Source: Afipia birgiae 34632
Lineage (GTDB): Bacteria; Pseudomonadota; Alphaproteobacteria; Rhizobiales; Xanthobacteraceae
Direction: 5' to 3'
DNA: 64,000 nucleotides
NCBI RefSeq assembly: GCF_000308295.2
Contig: NZ_HG326652.1
Coordinates: forward strand, 329,337 to 393,336
Part shown: positions 1 through 8,684 of the stretch, one piece after another
Layout: each line of letters begins with the position of its first letter
How positions within the stretch are numbered: the stretch's first letter is position 1
Notes under the pieces: model-generated
Database searches by the model: none
What the model was told of the DNA's origin: nothing
The model's input: the letters and a program-made list of their open reading frames with translations, nothing else
Translations under genes and position numbers: made by a program

Positions 1-1
1 A

Positions 2-607
2 GTGCAGGTGATGATGGCCTTCGTCTATGGCGGGCTGTCGCAGTTCGTCGCCGTTTCATCCTGGCCGGATACGCTGACAGTCTCGTCGATCGCAACGCTG
101 GCGCTGCTGACTCTGACCGTCAATATCCGCTTCTCGCTGATGAGCGCGAGCCTGCGCCCGTGGTTCGGTACGTTGCCGGCGTGGCAATCCTATCCGTCGA
201 TGCTGCTGGTGACCGACGGCGGCTGGCTCGCCGCCACGCGCTATCGCAACCACGGCGGGGCCGACGCGTCGTTCTTCGTCAGCGGCGGTATCGTTCTCTA
301 CGTTCTCTGGTTCGTGTCGTCGTTGCCGGGATATCTGCTCGCAGGGCAATTGAGCGATCCGAAGAAGTACGGCGTCGATCTTGTGGTGCCGGCGTTCTAT
401 GCAGCGATGCTGGTTCCGGCCTGGAAAGGTCCGCGGCGCGCGATCCCGTGGGCCGTGTCGGGCGCGGTGGCGCTCTCGGTGCATTGGTTGCTGCCCGGCT
501 GGTGGTTCATCATTGCCGGCGCTGTGTCCGGCGCGATCTGCGCCGGGTTGATGGACGATCCGCCGACGGGCGACGCGCGGGTCTCGCAACACGGAGTGGC
601 AGCATGA
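2..607 (+). CDS. azlC: AzlC-family branched-chain amino acid exporter subunit, 5' end cut
   Basis: Large membrane subunit of an AzlCD-type exporter, a family linked to export of branched-chain amino acids. The frame is open from the window edge and gives 201 residues with four to five hydrophobic segments. AzlC proteins are usually near 230-240 residues, so the true start is probably left of base 1 and the GTG at base 2 is internal. The small partner AzlD follows with an ATGA overlap at 604-607, the usual azlC-azlD arrangement and a sign of coupled translation. A TetR-type gene lies downstream and may regulate the pair. Family assignment is from overall similarity and from the partner gene. 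The substrate is inferred. Confidence 0.8.
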   Translation: MQVMMAFVYGGLSQFVAVSSWPDTLTVSSIATLALLTLTVNIRFSLMSASLRPWFGTLPAWQSYPSMLLVTDGGWLAATRYRNHGGADASFFVSGGIVLYVLWFVSSLPGYLLAGQLSDPKKYGVDLVVPAFYAAMLVPAWKGPRRAIPWAVSGAVALSVHWLLPGWWFIIAGAVSGAICAGLMDDPPTGDARVSQHGVAA

Positions 608-921
608 GTGAGTTCATGCGCTCCGATGTGATGATCGCATTCGCCGTGATGACGGCGGTGACGGTGGCGTCGCGTCTTGGCGGCTATTGGCTGATGGGGT
701 ACGTCAACATCACCCCGCGCGTACGGCGGATGCTGGATGCTCTGCCGGGCTCGATCATCGTTGCGGCGTCGCTGCCTGTCGCGGTTAACGGCGGTGCCGT
801 CGTTCTGTTCGCGATCGCTGCGGCCGTCGCGATCACCATTATCCGGCGCAACGAGTTCGTCGCGGTGATCACCGGTATGGCGGTGGCTGCACTGGCGCGG
901 GCGCTCGGGTTCAGCGGCTGA
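604..921 (+). CDS. azlD: AzlD-family small membrane subunit
   Basis: This 105-residue protein is nearly all hydrophobic and has three to four probable membrane segments, which is the usual size of AzlD. The ATG at 604 overlaps the azlC stop codon (ATGA), so the two are almost certainly co-translated. A conserved-looking stretch reads PRVRRMLDALPGSI near residues 43-56, as expected for AzlD. Together with AzlC it would form an inner-membrane exporter for branched-chain amino acids or analogues. No terminator is obvious in the 107 bases before the TetR-type gene, so that gene could be co-transcribed. Confidence 0.8.
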   Translation: MSEFMRSDVMIAFAVMTAVTVASRLGGYWLMGYVNITPRVRRMLDALPGSIIVAASLPVAVNGGAVVLFAIAAAVAITIIRRNEFVAVITGMAVAALARALGFSG

Positions 922-1028
922 AACTTCCGAATTTTTGCTGCACTGCGAATTTGAATCCAGATCTACTGAATCGCTTGTCTTCGCTTTTGAACTGATGTTC
1001 ACTTCTTTTTGGGAGACGAACGCCGTCA

Positions 1029-1721
1029 ATGGTTTACAGGCGAACTCATCAAGTTGTGAAGCGCCTTGCGGCACGCCGCAATGCGATTCTTGCGGCAGCG
1101 CGCGATGCGGCTGCTGAAGGCGGAATGGCGGCGGTTCAGATCGCGCCAGTCGCCACCCGCGCCAATGTCGCGGCGGGCACGGTCTATCGCTATTTTCCGT
1201 CAAAAGCCGATCTGGTCTCCGAACTCATCGCCGATGTGTCGCGCGCCGAATTGACGGCGATCCGCCGCGCCGCCGACGCCGCCCCCGGGCCATCGTCCGC
1301 TCTCGCGGCCGCTGTGACGACGATCGCGGTGCATGTGGTGTCGAATCGCAAGCTCGCCTGGGGCATCCTCGCCGAGCCGGTCGATGTCGATGTCACCGAA
1401 ACCCGGGTCGCGAGCCGCCGCGAGATCTCCGCCGAAGTTGAATTGCGGATCGAAGCTGCAGTGCGGGCAGGGCATCTGCCAGCGCAGGATATCGCATTGG
1501 CTGCCACGGCCCTGATCGGGGCGCTGCATGAATCGCTGGTCGGACCGCTGGCATCGGCCGAAATCGACGATCCGGTGAAGCTGCGCGATTCGGTGCAGGC
1601 GATCACGCTGTTCGCTCTGCGCGCCGTTGGTGTGCTCGATGCCCGTGCCCGTGGTCTGGTGGTGCAGGCGGTGATGCCGGTGATGCCGGTGCGCCGGGAA
1701 CTGGGCGCGCTGGCCGGATAG
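1029..1721 (+). CDS. TetR/AcrR-family transcriptional regulator
   Basis: This is a 230-residue TetR-type repressor. The N-terminal helix-turn-helix lies near residues 16-67 and ends in the typical GTVYRYFPSKADLVSELI stretch. The rest is alpha-helical ligand-binding domain with no recognisable specific signature. It lies 107 bases downstream of azlD on the same strand and 175 bases before glcD, so it could act on either neighbour, on itself, or elsewhere. The start at 1029 is tentative: a GGGAGA lies about 12 bases upstream, a long spacing. The effector is unknown. Confidence 0.85.
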   Translation: MVYRRTHQVVKRLAARRNAILAAARDAAAEGGMAAVQIAPVATRANVAAGTVYRYFPSKADLVSELIADVSRAELTAIRRAADAAPGPSSALAAAVTTIAVHVVSNRKLAWGILAEPVDVDVTETRVASRREISAEVELRIEAAVRAGHLPAQDIALAATALIGALHESLVGPLASAEIDDPVKLRDSVQAITLFALRAVGVLDARARGLVVQAVMPVMPVRRELGALAG

Positions 1722-1840
1722 ACTGACCCGACACCAACCTCGGGTGTCCTTCCGAATCCGAACATCGCTCAGGCGCGTGAACTGCAGCGAACCCGGTTTC
1801 GCTATTCCAGTTTGGAACTGTTCAAATAGTGCAAGACGTG

Positions 1841-1852
1841 CTGATATATCAG
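1841..1852. promoter_or_regulatory. 12-bp perfect palindrome upstream of glcD, candidate operator
   Basis: CTGATATATCAG is a perfect palindrome centred about 50 bases before the chosen glcD start. Palindromes of this size and AT-rich centre are typical of GntR/FCD-type regulators, which include the known glycolate and lactate regulators GlcC and LldR. No GntR gene is in the window, so the assignment is inference from position and symmetry only. Confidence 0.4.
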
Positions 1853-1896
1853 AACAGCAAGGCGTGATACGACGCGCCGGTTTTTGGAGTGCGCGT

Positions 1897-3390
1897 ATGT
1901 CCATCATGATGCCTGAAGCGGATCAGGCGGTGCTCGGCCGCCGCGACGAGATCGTCGCCGCTTTGCGCAAAATCGTTCCTGGCGAAGGCGTGATCGCCAC
2001 GACGCGGGAAATGCAGCCCTACGAATCCGATGCGCTGACGGCCTATCGCCAGCCGCCGATGGTCGTGGTGCTGCCTGATACCACCGAGCAGGTCTCGCAA
2101 GTCCTGAAATACTGCCACGACAACGGCATCAAGGTGGTGCCGCGCGGGTCGGGGACGTCGCTGTCGGGAGGTTCGTTGCCGCTTGCTGACGGCGTTCTGC
2201 TCGGGCTCGGCAAGTTCAAGCGCGTGCGCGAGATCGATTTCGACAACCGCGTCGCAGTGGTCGAGCCCGGTGTCACCAATCTCGCCATCAGCCAGGCCGT
2301 CGCGCACGAGGGCTTCTACTACGCGCCGGATCCGTCATCGCAGATCGCCTGTTCGATCGGCGGCAATGTCGCGGAGAATTCCGGCGGCGTTCACAGCCTG
2401 AAATACGGCATGACCACCAACAACGTGCTTGGCTGCGAGTTCGTGCTGATCACCGGCGAGATCCTGCGCATCGGCGGCAAGGCCCCCGAAAACGACGGCT
2501 ATGACCTGATGGGGATCATCAACGGCTCGGAAGGCCTGCTCGGTGTCGTTACCGAAGTGACCGTTCGCATCCTGCAGAAGCCGGAAACCGCGCGCGCATT
2601 GATGGTCGGCTTTGCGGAGATTGAGGCTGCCGGACAATGCGTCGCCAACATCATCGGCGCGGGGATCATTCCGGGCGGCATGGAGATGATGGACAAGAAT
2701 GCCATTATCGCTGCGGAAGCATTCGTGCACGCAGGCTACCCGCTGGACGTTGAAGCCCTGCTGATCATCGAACTCGACGGCCCGAAGGTCGAGGTCGACG
2801 AACTGATTGAGCGGGTCGAGAAAATCGCGCGCGCCTGTGGCTCGACCACACTGCAGATATCGAACTCCGAACAGGAGCGGCTGCTGTTCTGGTCAGGGCG
2901 CAAGGCCGCGTTTCCGGCGGTGGGACGGCTTTCGCCGGATTACCTCTGCATGGACGGCACCATTCCGCGCGGCAAGCTGCCGGAAGCGCTGGCCGGTATT
3001 CGCGACCTGTCCGAAAAATACGGCCTGCGCGTCGCCAACGTCTTCCACGCCGGCGACGGCAACCTTCATCCGCTCATTTTGTACGATGCGAACATTGCCG
3101 AGGAGATGGACAAGGCGGAAGCCTTCGGTGCGGACATCCTGCGCTTGTGCGTCAAGCTCGGTGGCGTGCTGACCGGCGAACATGGTGTCGGCGTTGAGAA
3201 GCGCGACCTGATGCCGGAAATGTTCAGCGATATCGATCTTGCGCAGCAGCAGCGGCTGAAGTGTGCGTTCGATACCCAGGGGCTGCTCAATCCCGGCAAG
3301 GTCTTCCCGACGCTGCATCGCTGCGCCGAACTCGGGCGGGTTCATGTCCACGGCGGCAAGCTCGCGTTTCCGGATATTCCGAGGTTTTAA
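1897..3390 (+). CDS. glcD: Glycolate oxidase FAD subunit GlcD
   Basis: FAD-linked subunit of glycolate oxidase (glycolate to glyoxylate, electrons passed on through GlcF to the quinone pool). The protein is 497 residues, normal for GlcD. The FAD_binding_4 motif PRGSGTSLSGG is near residue 85, and the C-terminal FAD-oxidase C domain carries NVFHAGDGNLHP and LTGEHGVGVEKR. The frame is open further upstream, but the ATG at 1897 is chosen because it has a GGAG seven bases upstream and gives a family-like N-terminus. glcE and glcF follow, interrupted by one small gene. D-lactate or another 2-hydroxy acid is a possible alternative substrate. Confidence 0.93.
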   Translation: MSIMMPEADQAVLGRRDEIVAALRKIVPGEGVIATTREMQPYESDALTAYRQPPMVVVLPDTTEQVSQVLKYCHDNGIKVVPRGSGTSLSGGSLPLADGVLLGLGKFKRVREIDFDNRVAVVEPGVTNLAISQAVAHEGFYYAPDPSSQIACSIGGNVAENSGGVHSLKYGMTTNNVLGCEFVLITGEILRIGGKAPENDGYDLMGIINGSEGLLGVVTEVTVRILQKPETARALMVGFAEIEAAGQCVANIIGAGIIPGGMEMMDKNAIIAAEAFVHAGYPLDVEALLIIELDGPKVEVDELIERVEKIARACGSTTLQISNSEQERLLFWSGRKAAFPAVGRLSPDYLCMDGTIPRGKLPEALAGIRDLSEKYGLRVANVFHAGDGNLHPLILYDANIAEEMDKAEAFGADILRLCVKLGGVLTGEHGVGVEKRDLMPEMFSDIDLAQQQRLKCAFDTQGLLNPGKVFPTLHRCAELGRVHVHGGKLAFPDIPRF

Positions 3391-3481
3391 TGCATGGTTC
3401 CTGGAATCGCAGTTGGCGCGCGCACTGCGGCGGATCGTGTGCCTGTGGCCGCCGCCGGAACAAACGATCGACAGCCTGCCA

Positions 3482-4075
3482 ATGTTGTTCAAGCAGTCCA
3501 TTCTTGAGGGAATTGCCGCCGGCAAGGTCACGCTTGCATTCCGGCGCTGGAAGCGGATCGCTGTGCGAAAGGGCGGTACGTTGACAACCTCAGTGGGTGT
3601 GCTGCGGTTCGGTGCGGTCGATGAGATTGCGCCGGATAAAATATCGAGCCGCGACGCGAAGCGGGCGGGCTTTGAAACGGTTGCGGCCTTGCAAAAAGCG
3701 CTTGGACCGGACGATGAGCGGCCGGTCTACCGGATCGCGTTCAAATGTGTCGGGGAAGATCCGCGGATTGCCCTGCGGAAGGATTCTGATCTCGACGAGG
3801 CGACATTGGCGGGGTTGCGGAGACGGCTGGCGCGCTACGATGCGGCCGCTTCCCGATCCTGGACAAGAGAGTCGCTGAAATTGATCGCGAAGTACCCCGG
3901 CGTGCGCGCCGGTGATCTGGCAAAGCGGCTTGGGGTCGACAAGGACGGCTTCAAAATCAACATTCGCAAATTGAAAGGCATGGGTTTGACGGAAAGTCTT
4001 GAGATCGGCTATCGCCTTTCGCCGCGCGGCACTGATCAACGCTTCCGGATCGAAAGTGAAGGAGTGCGACGTTGA
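3482..4075 (+). CDS. ASCH-like domain plus winged-helix protein inside the glc cluster
   Basis: This 197-residue protein is not a known glycolate oxidase subunit. The N-terminal half starts LFKQSILEGIAAGKVTLAFRR and looks like an ASCH (PUA-like) domain, a fold that binds RNA or nucleotides. The C-terminal part, near residues 130-195, reads like a winged helix (GVRAGDLAKRLGVDKDGFK, then IRKLKGMGLTESLEIGYRLSPRG). The stop overlaps the TTG start of glcE (TTGA at 4072-4075), so translation is likely coupled to glcE. The start at 3482 follows the usual N-terminus of ASCH proteins and has no strong ribosome site. A regulatory or RNA-binding role is inference. Confidence 0.7.
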   Translation: MLFKQSILEGIAAGKVTLAFRRWKRIAVRKGGTLTTSVGVLRFGAVDEIAPDKISSRDAKRAGFETVAALQKALGPDDERPVYRIAFKCVGEDPRIALRKDSDLDEATLAGLRRRLARYDAAASRSWTRESLKLIAKYPGVRAGDLAKRLGVDKDGFKINIRKLKGMGLTESLEIGYRLSPRGTDQRFRIESEGVRR

Positions 4076-5295
4076 AGGTACGTGACGCAAAGGATGTGGA
4101 ACAGGCGGTACGTGATGCGCTCGCCGCCGAGCAGCCGCTTGAAGTCGTCGGTCACGGCAGCAAGCGCGCGATCGGCCTGCCGATGGCGACCAACGCGATG
4201 CTCGATCTGTCGGCGCTCAACGCGATCTCGTCCTACGAGCCCAATGAGCTGATCGTTACCGTGCAGGCCGGCGCGCCGATAGCTGATCTGCTCTCGCTGA
4301 TCGATTCCAAGAACCAGCAATTCGCATTCGATCCGATGGACACCTCGGTGCTGTTGGGAACGCCGCGCGATGCCGGCACTGTCGGCGGCATGATCGCGGC
4401 GGGTCTGGCTGGTCCGCGGCGGATCAAGGCAGGCGGCGCGCGCGATCATCTGCTCGGTGCGAACGCCGTCTCGGGGTTCGGGGAGTCCTTTAAGACCGGC
4501 GGCAAGGTGGTGAAGAACGTCACAGGTTACGACCTTTGCAAGCTTTTGGCGGGGTCGTGGGGTACGCTCTCGGTGATGACCGAGGTGACGCTCAAGGTGA
4601 TGCCGAAGGCGGAAACCGAGCGCACCTTGGTATTGCGTGGTCTCGACGATGTCGCGGCGAACCGGGCGATGACTACGGCGCTCGGATCGCCCTACGACGT
4701 GTCGAGCGTGGCGCACCTTCCGGCGTCGATCTTCCGAGCAGCCGGCGGGGCATTATCCGGCCTCGGTGAATCCCGTCAGTCCGTGACGCTGATCCGGCTG
4801 GAGGGCATCGGCGCCTCGGCGTCCCATCGCGCGGGGTCGGTGAGCCAGGCGCTCGCCGCGTTCGGGGCAGCGGAGATGATCGAGGACGAGGTGTCCGCAT
4901 CGGTCTGGGCCTCGATACGCGATGTCTCGCCGTTCGCCGCCTCCGGCTCGCTGGGTGCGTGGCCGGTGTGGCGGATCGTCTGCCCGCCCGCCTCCGGCGG
5001 TGCGTTCGGTCAGGCGCTGGCCCGCGAGACCGGCGGCGATGTGATCTACGACTGGGGCGGCGGGCTGATCTGGGCGGCGCTGCCCCCGGCGGCCGATGCC
5101 CACGCCACGCTGCTGCGGCAGCGTCTGAAATCCGTCGGCGGTCACGCCACGCTGCTTCGCGCCACCGATCAGGTGCGCAATACCGTCGATGTTTTCCATC
5201 CGCAGGAGGCGGGCGTCGCGGCGCTGGGCCAGCGCGTCAAGGCCAGTTTCGACCCCCGCAATATCTTGAACCGCGGCCGGATGGTGCGCGCATGA
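4072..5295 (+). CDS. glcE: Glycolate oxidase FAD-binding subunit GlcE
   Basis: Second FAD-type subunit of glycolate oxidase, 407 residues, a normal size. The FAD_binding_4 region includes VGHGSKRAIGLP near residue 24, then GGMIAAGLAGPRRI and GGKVVKNVTGYDLCKLLAGS. The start is a TTG at 4072 with AAGGAG seven bases upstream and a 4-base overlap with the preceding ASCH-like gene. glcF begins 18 bases after the stop. It is needed with GlcD and GlcF for activity in E. coli; the same role is inferred here. Confidence 0.92.
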   Translation: MKVRDAKDVEQAVRDALAAEQPLEVVGHGSKRAIGLPMATNAMLDLSALNAISSYEPNELIVTVQAGAPIADLLSLIDSKNQQFAFDPMDTSVLLGTPRDAGTVGGMIAAGLAGPRRIKAGGARDHLLGANAVSGFGESFKTGGKVVKNVTGYDLCKLLAGSWGTLSVMTEVTLKVMPKAETERTLVLRGLDDVAANRAMTTALGSPYDVSSVAHLPASIFRAAGGALSGLGESRQSVTLIRLEGIGASASHRAGSVSQALAAFGAAEMIEDEVSASVWASIRDVSPFAASGSLGAWPVWRIVCPPASGGAFGQALARETGGDVIYDWGGGLIWAALPPAADAHATLLRQRLKSVGGHATLLRATDQVRNTVDVFHPQEAGVAALGQRVKASFDPRNILNRGRMVRA

Positions 5296-5313
5296 TCCGG
5301 AACCGGTGACGTC

Positions 5314-6681
5314 ATGAAGACCGAATTTTCCCTCGCCCAGCTCGCCGACCCCGACATTCGCGAGGCCGACAAGATCCTGCGAGCCTGCGTGCATTGCGGA
5401 TTTTGCACCGCGACCTGTCCGACCTACGTCCTGCTCGGCGACGAACTCGATAGTCCGCGCGGCCGGATCTACCTGATCAAGGACATGCTCGAGAACGACC
5501 GCAAGCCGACGCAGGAGGTGGTCAAGCATATCGATCGCTGCCTGTCGTGCCTTGCCTGCATGACCACCTGCCCGTCGGGGGTGAACTACATGCACCTCGT
5601 CGATCAGGCGCGGGTGAAGGTCGAGGACGAGTATTCAAGGCCGTTGTCCGAGCGGTTTCTGCGCGGCGTTCTTGCGCAGGTCCTGCCGCGTCCCGGCCTG
5701 TTTCGTGCCAGCATGATCGCAGCCCGGCTGGCCCGGCCGTTCGCTGCATTGCTGCCGGCTTCCCCCAAACGCCAGGTCACGCCGACCTTCTTCGACCGGC
5801 TGCGCGCGATGCTCGCGCTCGCGCCGGGTCGATTGCCGTTGCCGGGGCCGTCCGGCGGTACGGTCTTCCCTGCCGAGGGCCGAAAGCGTGGCCGCATCGC
5901 GCTTCTGCAGGGGTGCGCCCAGCAGGTTCTTTCGCCCGGGATCAATCAGGCGGCGATCCGGATCCTGACCCGCAACGGTATCGAGGTCGTTCTGGTGGCA
6001 GACGAACAGTGCTGTGGCTCGCTGACCCATCACATGGGCCGCGACGGCGATGCGCTGACGCGCGCGAGGGCGAACATCGAGGTGTGGACAAATGAGATCG
6101 ACAGGAACGGCCTCGACGCCATTCTGGTGACCACGTCGGGATGCGGGACCACCATCAAGGATTACGGCTACATGCTGCGCGAGGACGCGGCCTTTGCAGC
6201 AAAAGCCGCACGTATTTCGGCTCTTGCGAAGGATGTGACCGAGTACGTCGCCAGCATCGATATCGCCTGGCCGCAAAGCAAAAGCGATCTCGTTGTCGCG
6301 TATCACTCCGCGTGTTCGTTGCAGCACGGACAGAAAATCACGCAGCTTCCGAAAGAATTGCTTTCCAAGAGCGGATTCGTGGTGAAAGATGTGCCTGAGA
6401 GTCATCTGTGTTGCGGTTCGGCAGGAACGTACAACATCCTCCAGCCCGACATTGCGAAGCGACTGCGCGAACGGAAGATCGCCAACATCGCATCGACGAA
6501 GCCGGACGTTATCTCTGCCGGTAACATCGGTTGCATGGTGCAGATAGGCTCGGTGGAAAGTGCCGACGGAACGTCAGTCCCAGTGGTGCATACGATTGAG
6601 CTGCTCGATTGGGCGACAGGCGGGCCTCGGCCGGATTTGTTGATGAGATCAATGAAGGGCCCCCACGTTGGGAGTGCTTGA
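5314..6681 (+). CDS. glcF: Glycolate oxidase iron-sulfur subunit GlcF
   Basis: Iron-sulfur subunit that passes electrons from GlcDE towards the membrane quinone pool. It has 455 residues. Two ferredoxin-type 4Fe-4S motifs are visible near the N-terminus (CVHCGFCTATCP and CLSCLACMTTCP). Two CCG domains follow, with QGCAQQ/EQCCGSLTHHMG and later HLCCGSAGTYNI. Closely linked to glcE, so it is the last enzyme gene of the glc operon. The lysine-rich gene that starts 42 bases downstream may be on the same transcript. Confidence 0.93.
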   Translation: MKTEFSLAQLADPDIREADKILRACVHCGFCTATCPTYVLLGDELDSPRGRIYLIKDMLENDRKPTQEVVKHIDRCLSCLACMTTCPSGVNYMHLVDQARVKVEDEYSRPLSERFLRGVLAQVLPRPGLFRASMIAARLARPFAALLPASPKRQVTPTFFDRLRAMLALAPGRLPLPGPSGGTVFPAEGRKRGRIALLQGCAQQVLSPGINQAAIRILTRNGIEVVLVADEQCCGSLTHHMGRDGDALTRARANIEVWTNEIDRNGLDAILVTTSGCGTTIKDYGYMLREDAAFAAKAARISALAKDVTEYVASIDIAWPQSKSDLVVAYHSACSLQHGQKITQLPKELLSKSGFVVKDVPESHLCCGSAGTYNILQPDIAKRLRERKIANIASTKPDVISAGNIGCMVQIGSVESADGTSVPVVHTIELLDWATGGPRPDLLMRSMKGPHVGSA

Positions 6682-6723
6682 GCGCCGGTTCAAGGTGGGG
6701 CTGGCGGTAACAGGAGGACCACA

Positions 6724-7122
6724 ATGGCTAAGGCAAAGAAGAAGAAATCGAAGGCCAAAAAAGCTAAAAAGCTGATGGCGAAGAAGAGCACCAAGAAGGC
6801 TGCGAAGAAGTCGGCGAAAAAATCCGCCAAGAAGTCGGCGAAGAAGGCTGTGAAAAAGTCCGCCAAGAAGGCTTCCAAGAAAGCCGCCAAGAAGTCGGCA
6901 AAGAAATCTGCGAAGAAATCATCTGCAAAAAGGGCCGCTCCCAAGAAGGCCGCTCCGAAGAAGGCGGCTGCCAAAAAGGCAGCCAAGATGCGCGCCCCGA
7001 AGCCTGCTCCTGCCCCGGCATCCGAGCCGGCACCGGCAGCCGAATCGAGCTGGTCCAGTCCGGCTCCGACCCCCAGCTGGTCGTCGGGCTTCGGTTCCGG
7101 CGGAGACGACAGCAACAACTGA
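6724..7122 (+). CDS. Lysine/alanine-rich histone H1-like protein
   Basis: This 132-residue basic protein consists largely of AKKSAKK-type repeats (about residues 1-95), then a short PA-rich stretch and a tail rich in S, W, P and G. Such composition is typical of bacterial histone H1-like, DNA- or polyanion-binding proteins. A strong AGGAGG sits seven bases before the ATG. It follows glcF by 42 bases and is closed by two hairpins at 7129-7191. No enzyme domain is present. A nucleoid role is inferred from composition only; a phosphate- or polyhydroxybutyrate-granule role cannot be excluded. Confidence 0.8.
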   Translation: MAKAKKKKSKAKKAKKLMAKKSTKKAAKKSAKKSAKKSAKKAVKKSAKKASKKAAKKSAKKSAKKSSAKRAAPKKAAPKKAAAKKAAKMRAPKPAPAPASEPAPAAESSWSSPAPTPSWSSGFGSGGDDSNN

Positions 7123-7128
7123 GATCAG

Positions 7129-7191
7129 GGGCCTGCTTCGGCAGGCCCGTGATTTCCTCCTGCAAAGCCGCAGCGGGTCGCTGCGGCTTTT
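7129..7191 (+). terminator. Double hairpin terminator after the lysine-rich gene
   Basis: Two consecutive stem-loops are visible. The first (7129-7148) pairs GGGCCTGC with GCAGGCCC around a TTCG tetraloop. The second (7164-7190) pairs AAAGCCGCAGCG with CGCTGCGGCTTT and runs into TTTT. The second is the better intrinsic terminator. It closes the glc-lysine-rich transcription unit. Confidence 0.8.
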
Positions 7192-7533
7192 CCTGTTTCT
7201 GGGGATGGGAAAGGCGAATCAGAATCAGGCCCGGGTGCCCGGATCATCTTTTGGGAGTATCGCGGGCTGGCACGGTGTCCTTGTCGAACGGACCCTGGCC
7301 ACTGTGTTGAATTGAGGCCGAAATTTGTTGTCGGAATGCAACACTGCGGCAGAACCGAATTTGGACGGTTTGAAACGCCTAAAAAGGCAGCAATTGCTTG
7401 GGTTTTTTGCTTCCCGCACGTGAATTTGACCACCAGTGTTGTGTCACGAAATTGAATACCGCGCAGTCGATTTACGCATGTCATTCGGACCTTCGGCAAT
7501 CCGACTGGATTTTAAACGATGATGGGGATCGTC
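7192..7533. other. Gene-free stretch upstream of the porin gene
   Basis: About 340 bases between the double terminator and the porin start. No convincing coding frame is present. The sequence is less GC-rich than the flanking genes and presumably holds the porin promoter and a long leader, but I cannot place promoter boxes with confidence. Confidence 0.5.
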
Positions 7534-8523
7534 ATGAAGAAAGTAAGTTTGTCGATCGCAGCAGTTGCTGTTGCGATGGGTCTGGGTTCGGCATCGGCTG
7601 CCGATCTCGGGAAGGTCTACACCAAGGCTCCAGCACCGGTTGTTGTGTCGCCTTGGGACGTCGCCTTCGGCGCGTCGATCATGAGCAACTATGTGTTCCG
7701 CGGTATCACGCAGTCCAACAAAAACGGTTCGGTCGCTGCCTACTTCGAGCCGCGCTACAACATCAATCCGAACCTGCAGCTCTACGCCGGTGTTGCCGGT
7801 GAAAGCATCTCTTTCACCAACCGTGCGGCTGCTGAAATCGATGTGTACGCCGGTATCCGTCCGACCTTCGGCGCCTTCGCGTTCGACTTCGGTGTCTGGG
7901 GCTACCTGTATCCGGGCGGACAGTGCACCGACGGCCAGCTTGGCGGCGGCCTTGTTTGCCCGGTCGGTGCGAATGCCGTTCTTCCCAGCTTGAACGCGCT
8001 CAAGGGAAATCTCGACTTCTATGAAGTCTACGGCAAGGTGAACTACACCTTTAACGACTACTTTGCGGTGGGCAGCAACGTCTACTACACCCCTAGCTTC
8101 CTGAATTCGGGTGCCGAAGGCACCTACGCTTCGATCACGGCCAAGCTGACCGCGCCAGGCACCCTGTTCGGCACCAGTGGCATCGGCGCCTATCTGTCGG
8201 GTGAATTCGGCCGCCAGTGGCTCGGCACCACCGACTCGTTCTATTCGCTTGCGATCGCGCTGGGACCTAACGGCATCAACTACGCTGACTACAACACCTG
8301 GAACGTCGGCGTTGGCTTCACCTACAAGGTCTTCACGCTCGACCTGCGCTACTCCGGCACCGACCTGTCGAAGGCCAATTGTAACGCGTTCACCGGTGAC
8401 TTCACCGCCCAGCAGACCGGCTCGTTCAGCCCGATCAACCCAGGTGGCTTTGGCTCCAAGTGGTGCGGCGATCAGTTCATCGCCAAGCTCTCGGCCGACG
8501 TGACCCTCGGCGCTCTGAAGTAG
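7534..8523 (+). CDS. TorF-type putative outer-membrane porin (TIGR02001-like)
   Basis: This 329-residue exported protein starts with a clear signal peptide (MKKVSLSIAAVAVAMGLGSASA) cleaved before ADLGK. The mature part is rich in alternating hydrophobic and aromatic residues, as in beta-barrels. It carries the family phrase SNYVFRGITQSNKNGSVAAYFEPRY-like near the start of the barrel. An ATG 15 bases upstream is in frame, but 7534 is preferred because GGGGA is seven bases before it and the signal peptide then begins normally. Monocistronic: a terminator follows at 8545. Transport substrate unknown. Confidence 0.82.
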   Translation: MKKVSLSIAAVAVAMGLGSASAADLGKVYTKAPAPVVVSPWDVAFGASIMSNYVFRGITQSNKNGSVAAYFEPRYNINPNLQLYAGVAGESISFTNRAAAEIDVYAGIRPTFGAFAFDFGVWGYLYPGGQCTDGQLGGGLVCPVGANAVLPSLNALKGNLDFYEVYGKVNYTFNDYFAVGSNVYYTPSFLNSGAEGTYASITAKLTAPGTLFGTSGIGAYLSGEFGRQWLGTTDSFYSLAIALGPNGINYADYNTWNVGVGFTYKVFTLDLRYSGTDLSKANCNAFTGDFTAQQTGSFSPINPGGFGSKWCGDQFIAKLSADVTLGALK

Positions 8524-8544
8524 TCTTCTTCATCTGAAGATCTA

Positions 8545-8574
8545 AGGGCGGCAGAGAAATCTGCCGCCCTTTTT
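8545..8574 (+). terminator. Intrinsic terminator of the porin gene
   Basis: Stem AGGGCGGCAG / CTGCCGCCCT with a six-base loop, followed directly by TTTTTC. It lies 21 bases after the porin stop. Confidence 0.9.
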
Positions 8575-8684
8575 CTTTGAGTCCCGCCGCGCCGGCTTTC
8601 ACCGGCAGCGTTGCTGCTGACAGCGTTCGCCTTCGCACCGCTGGGTGCGGCGGGAATCATGGCCGGCACGGGCTCAAGGGTTGG

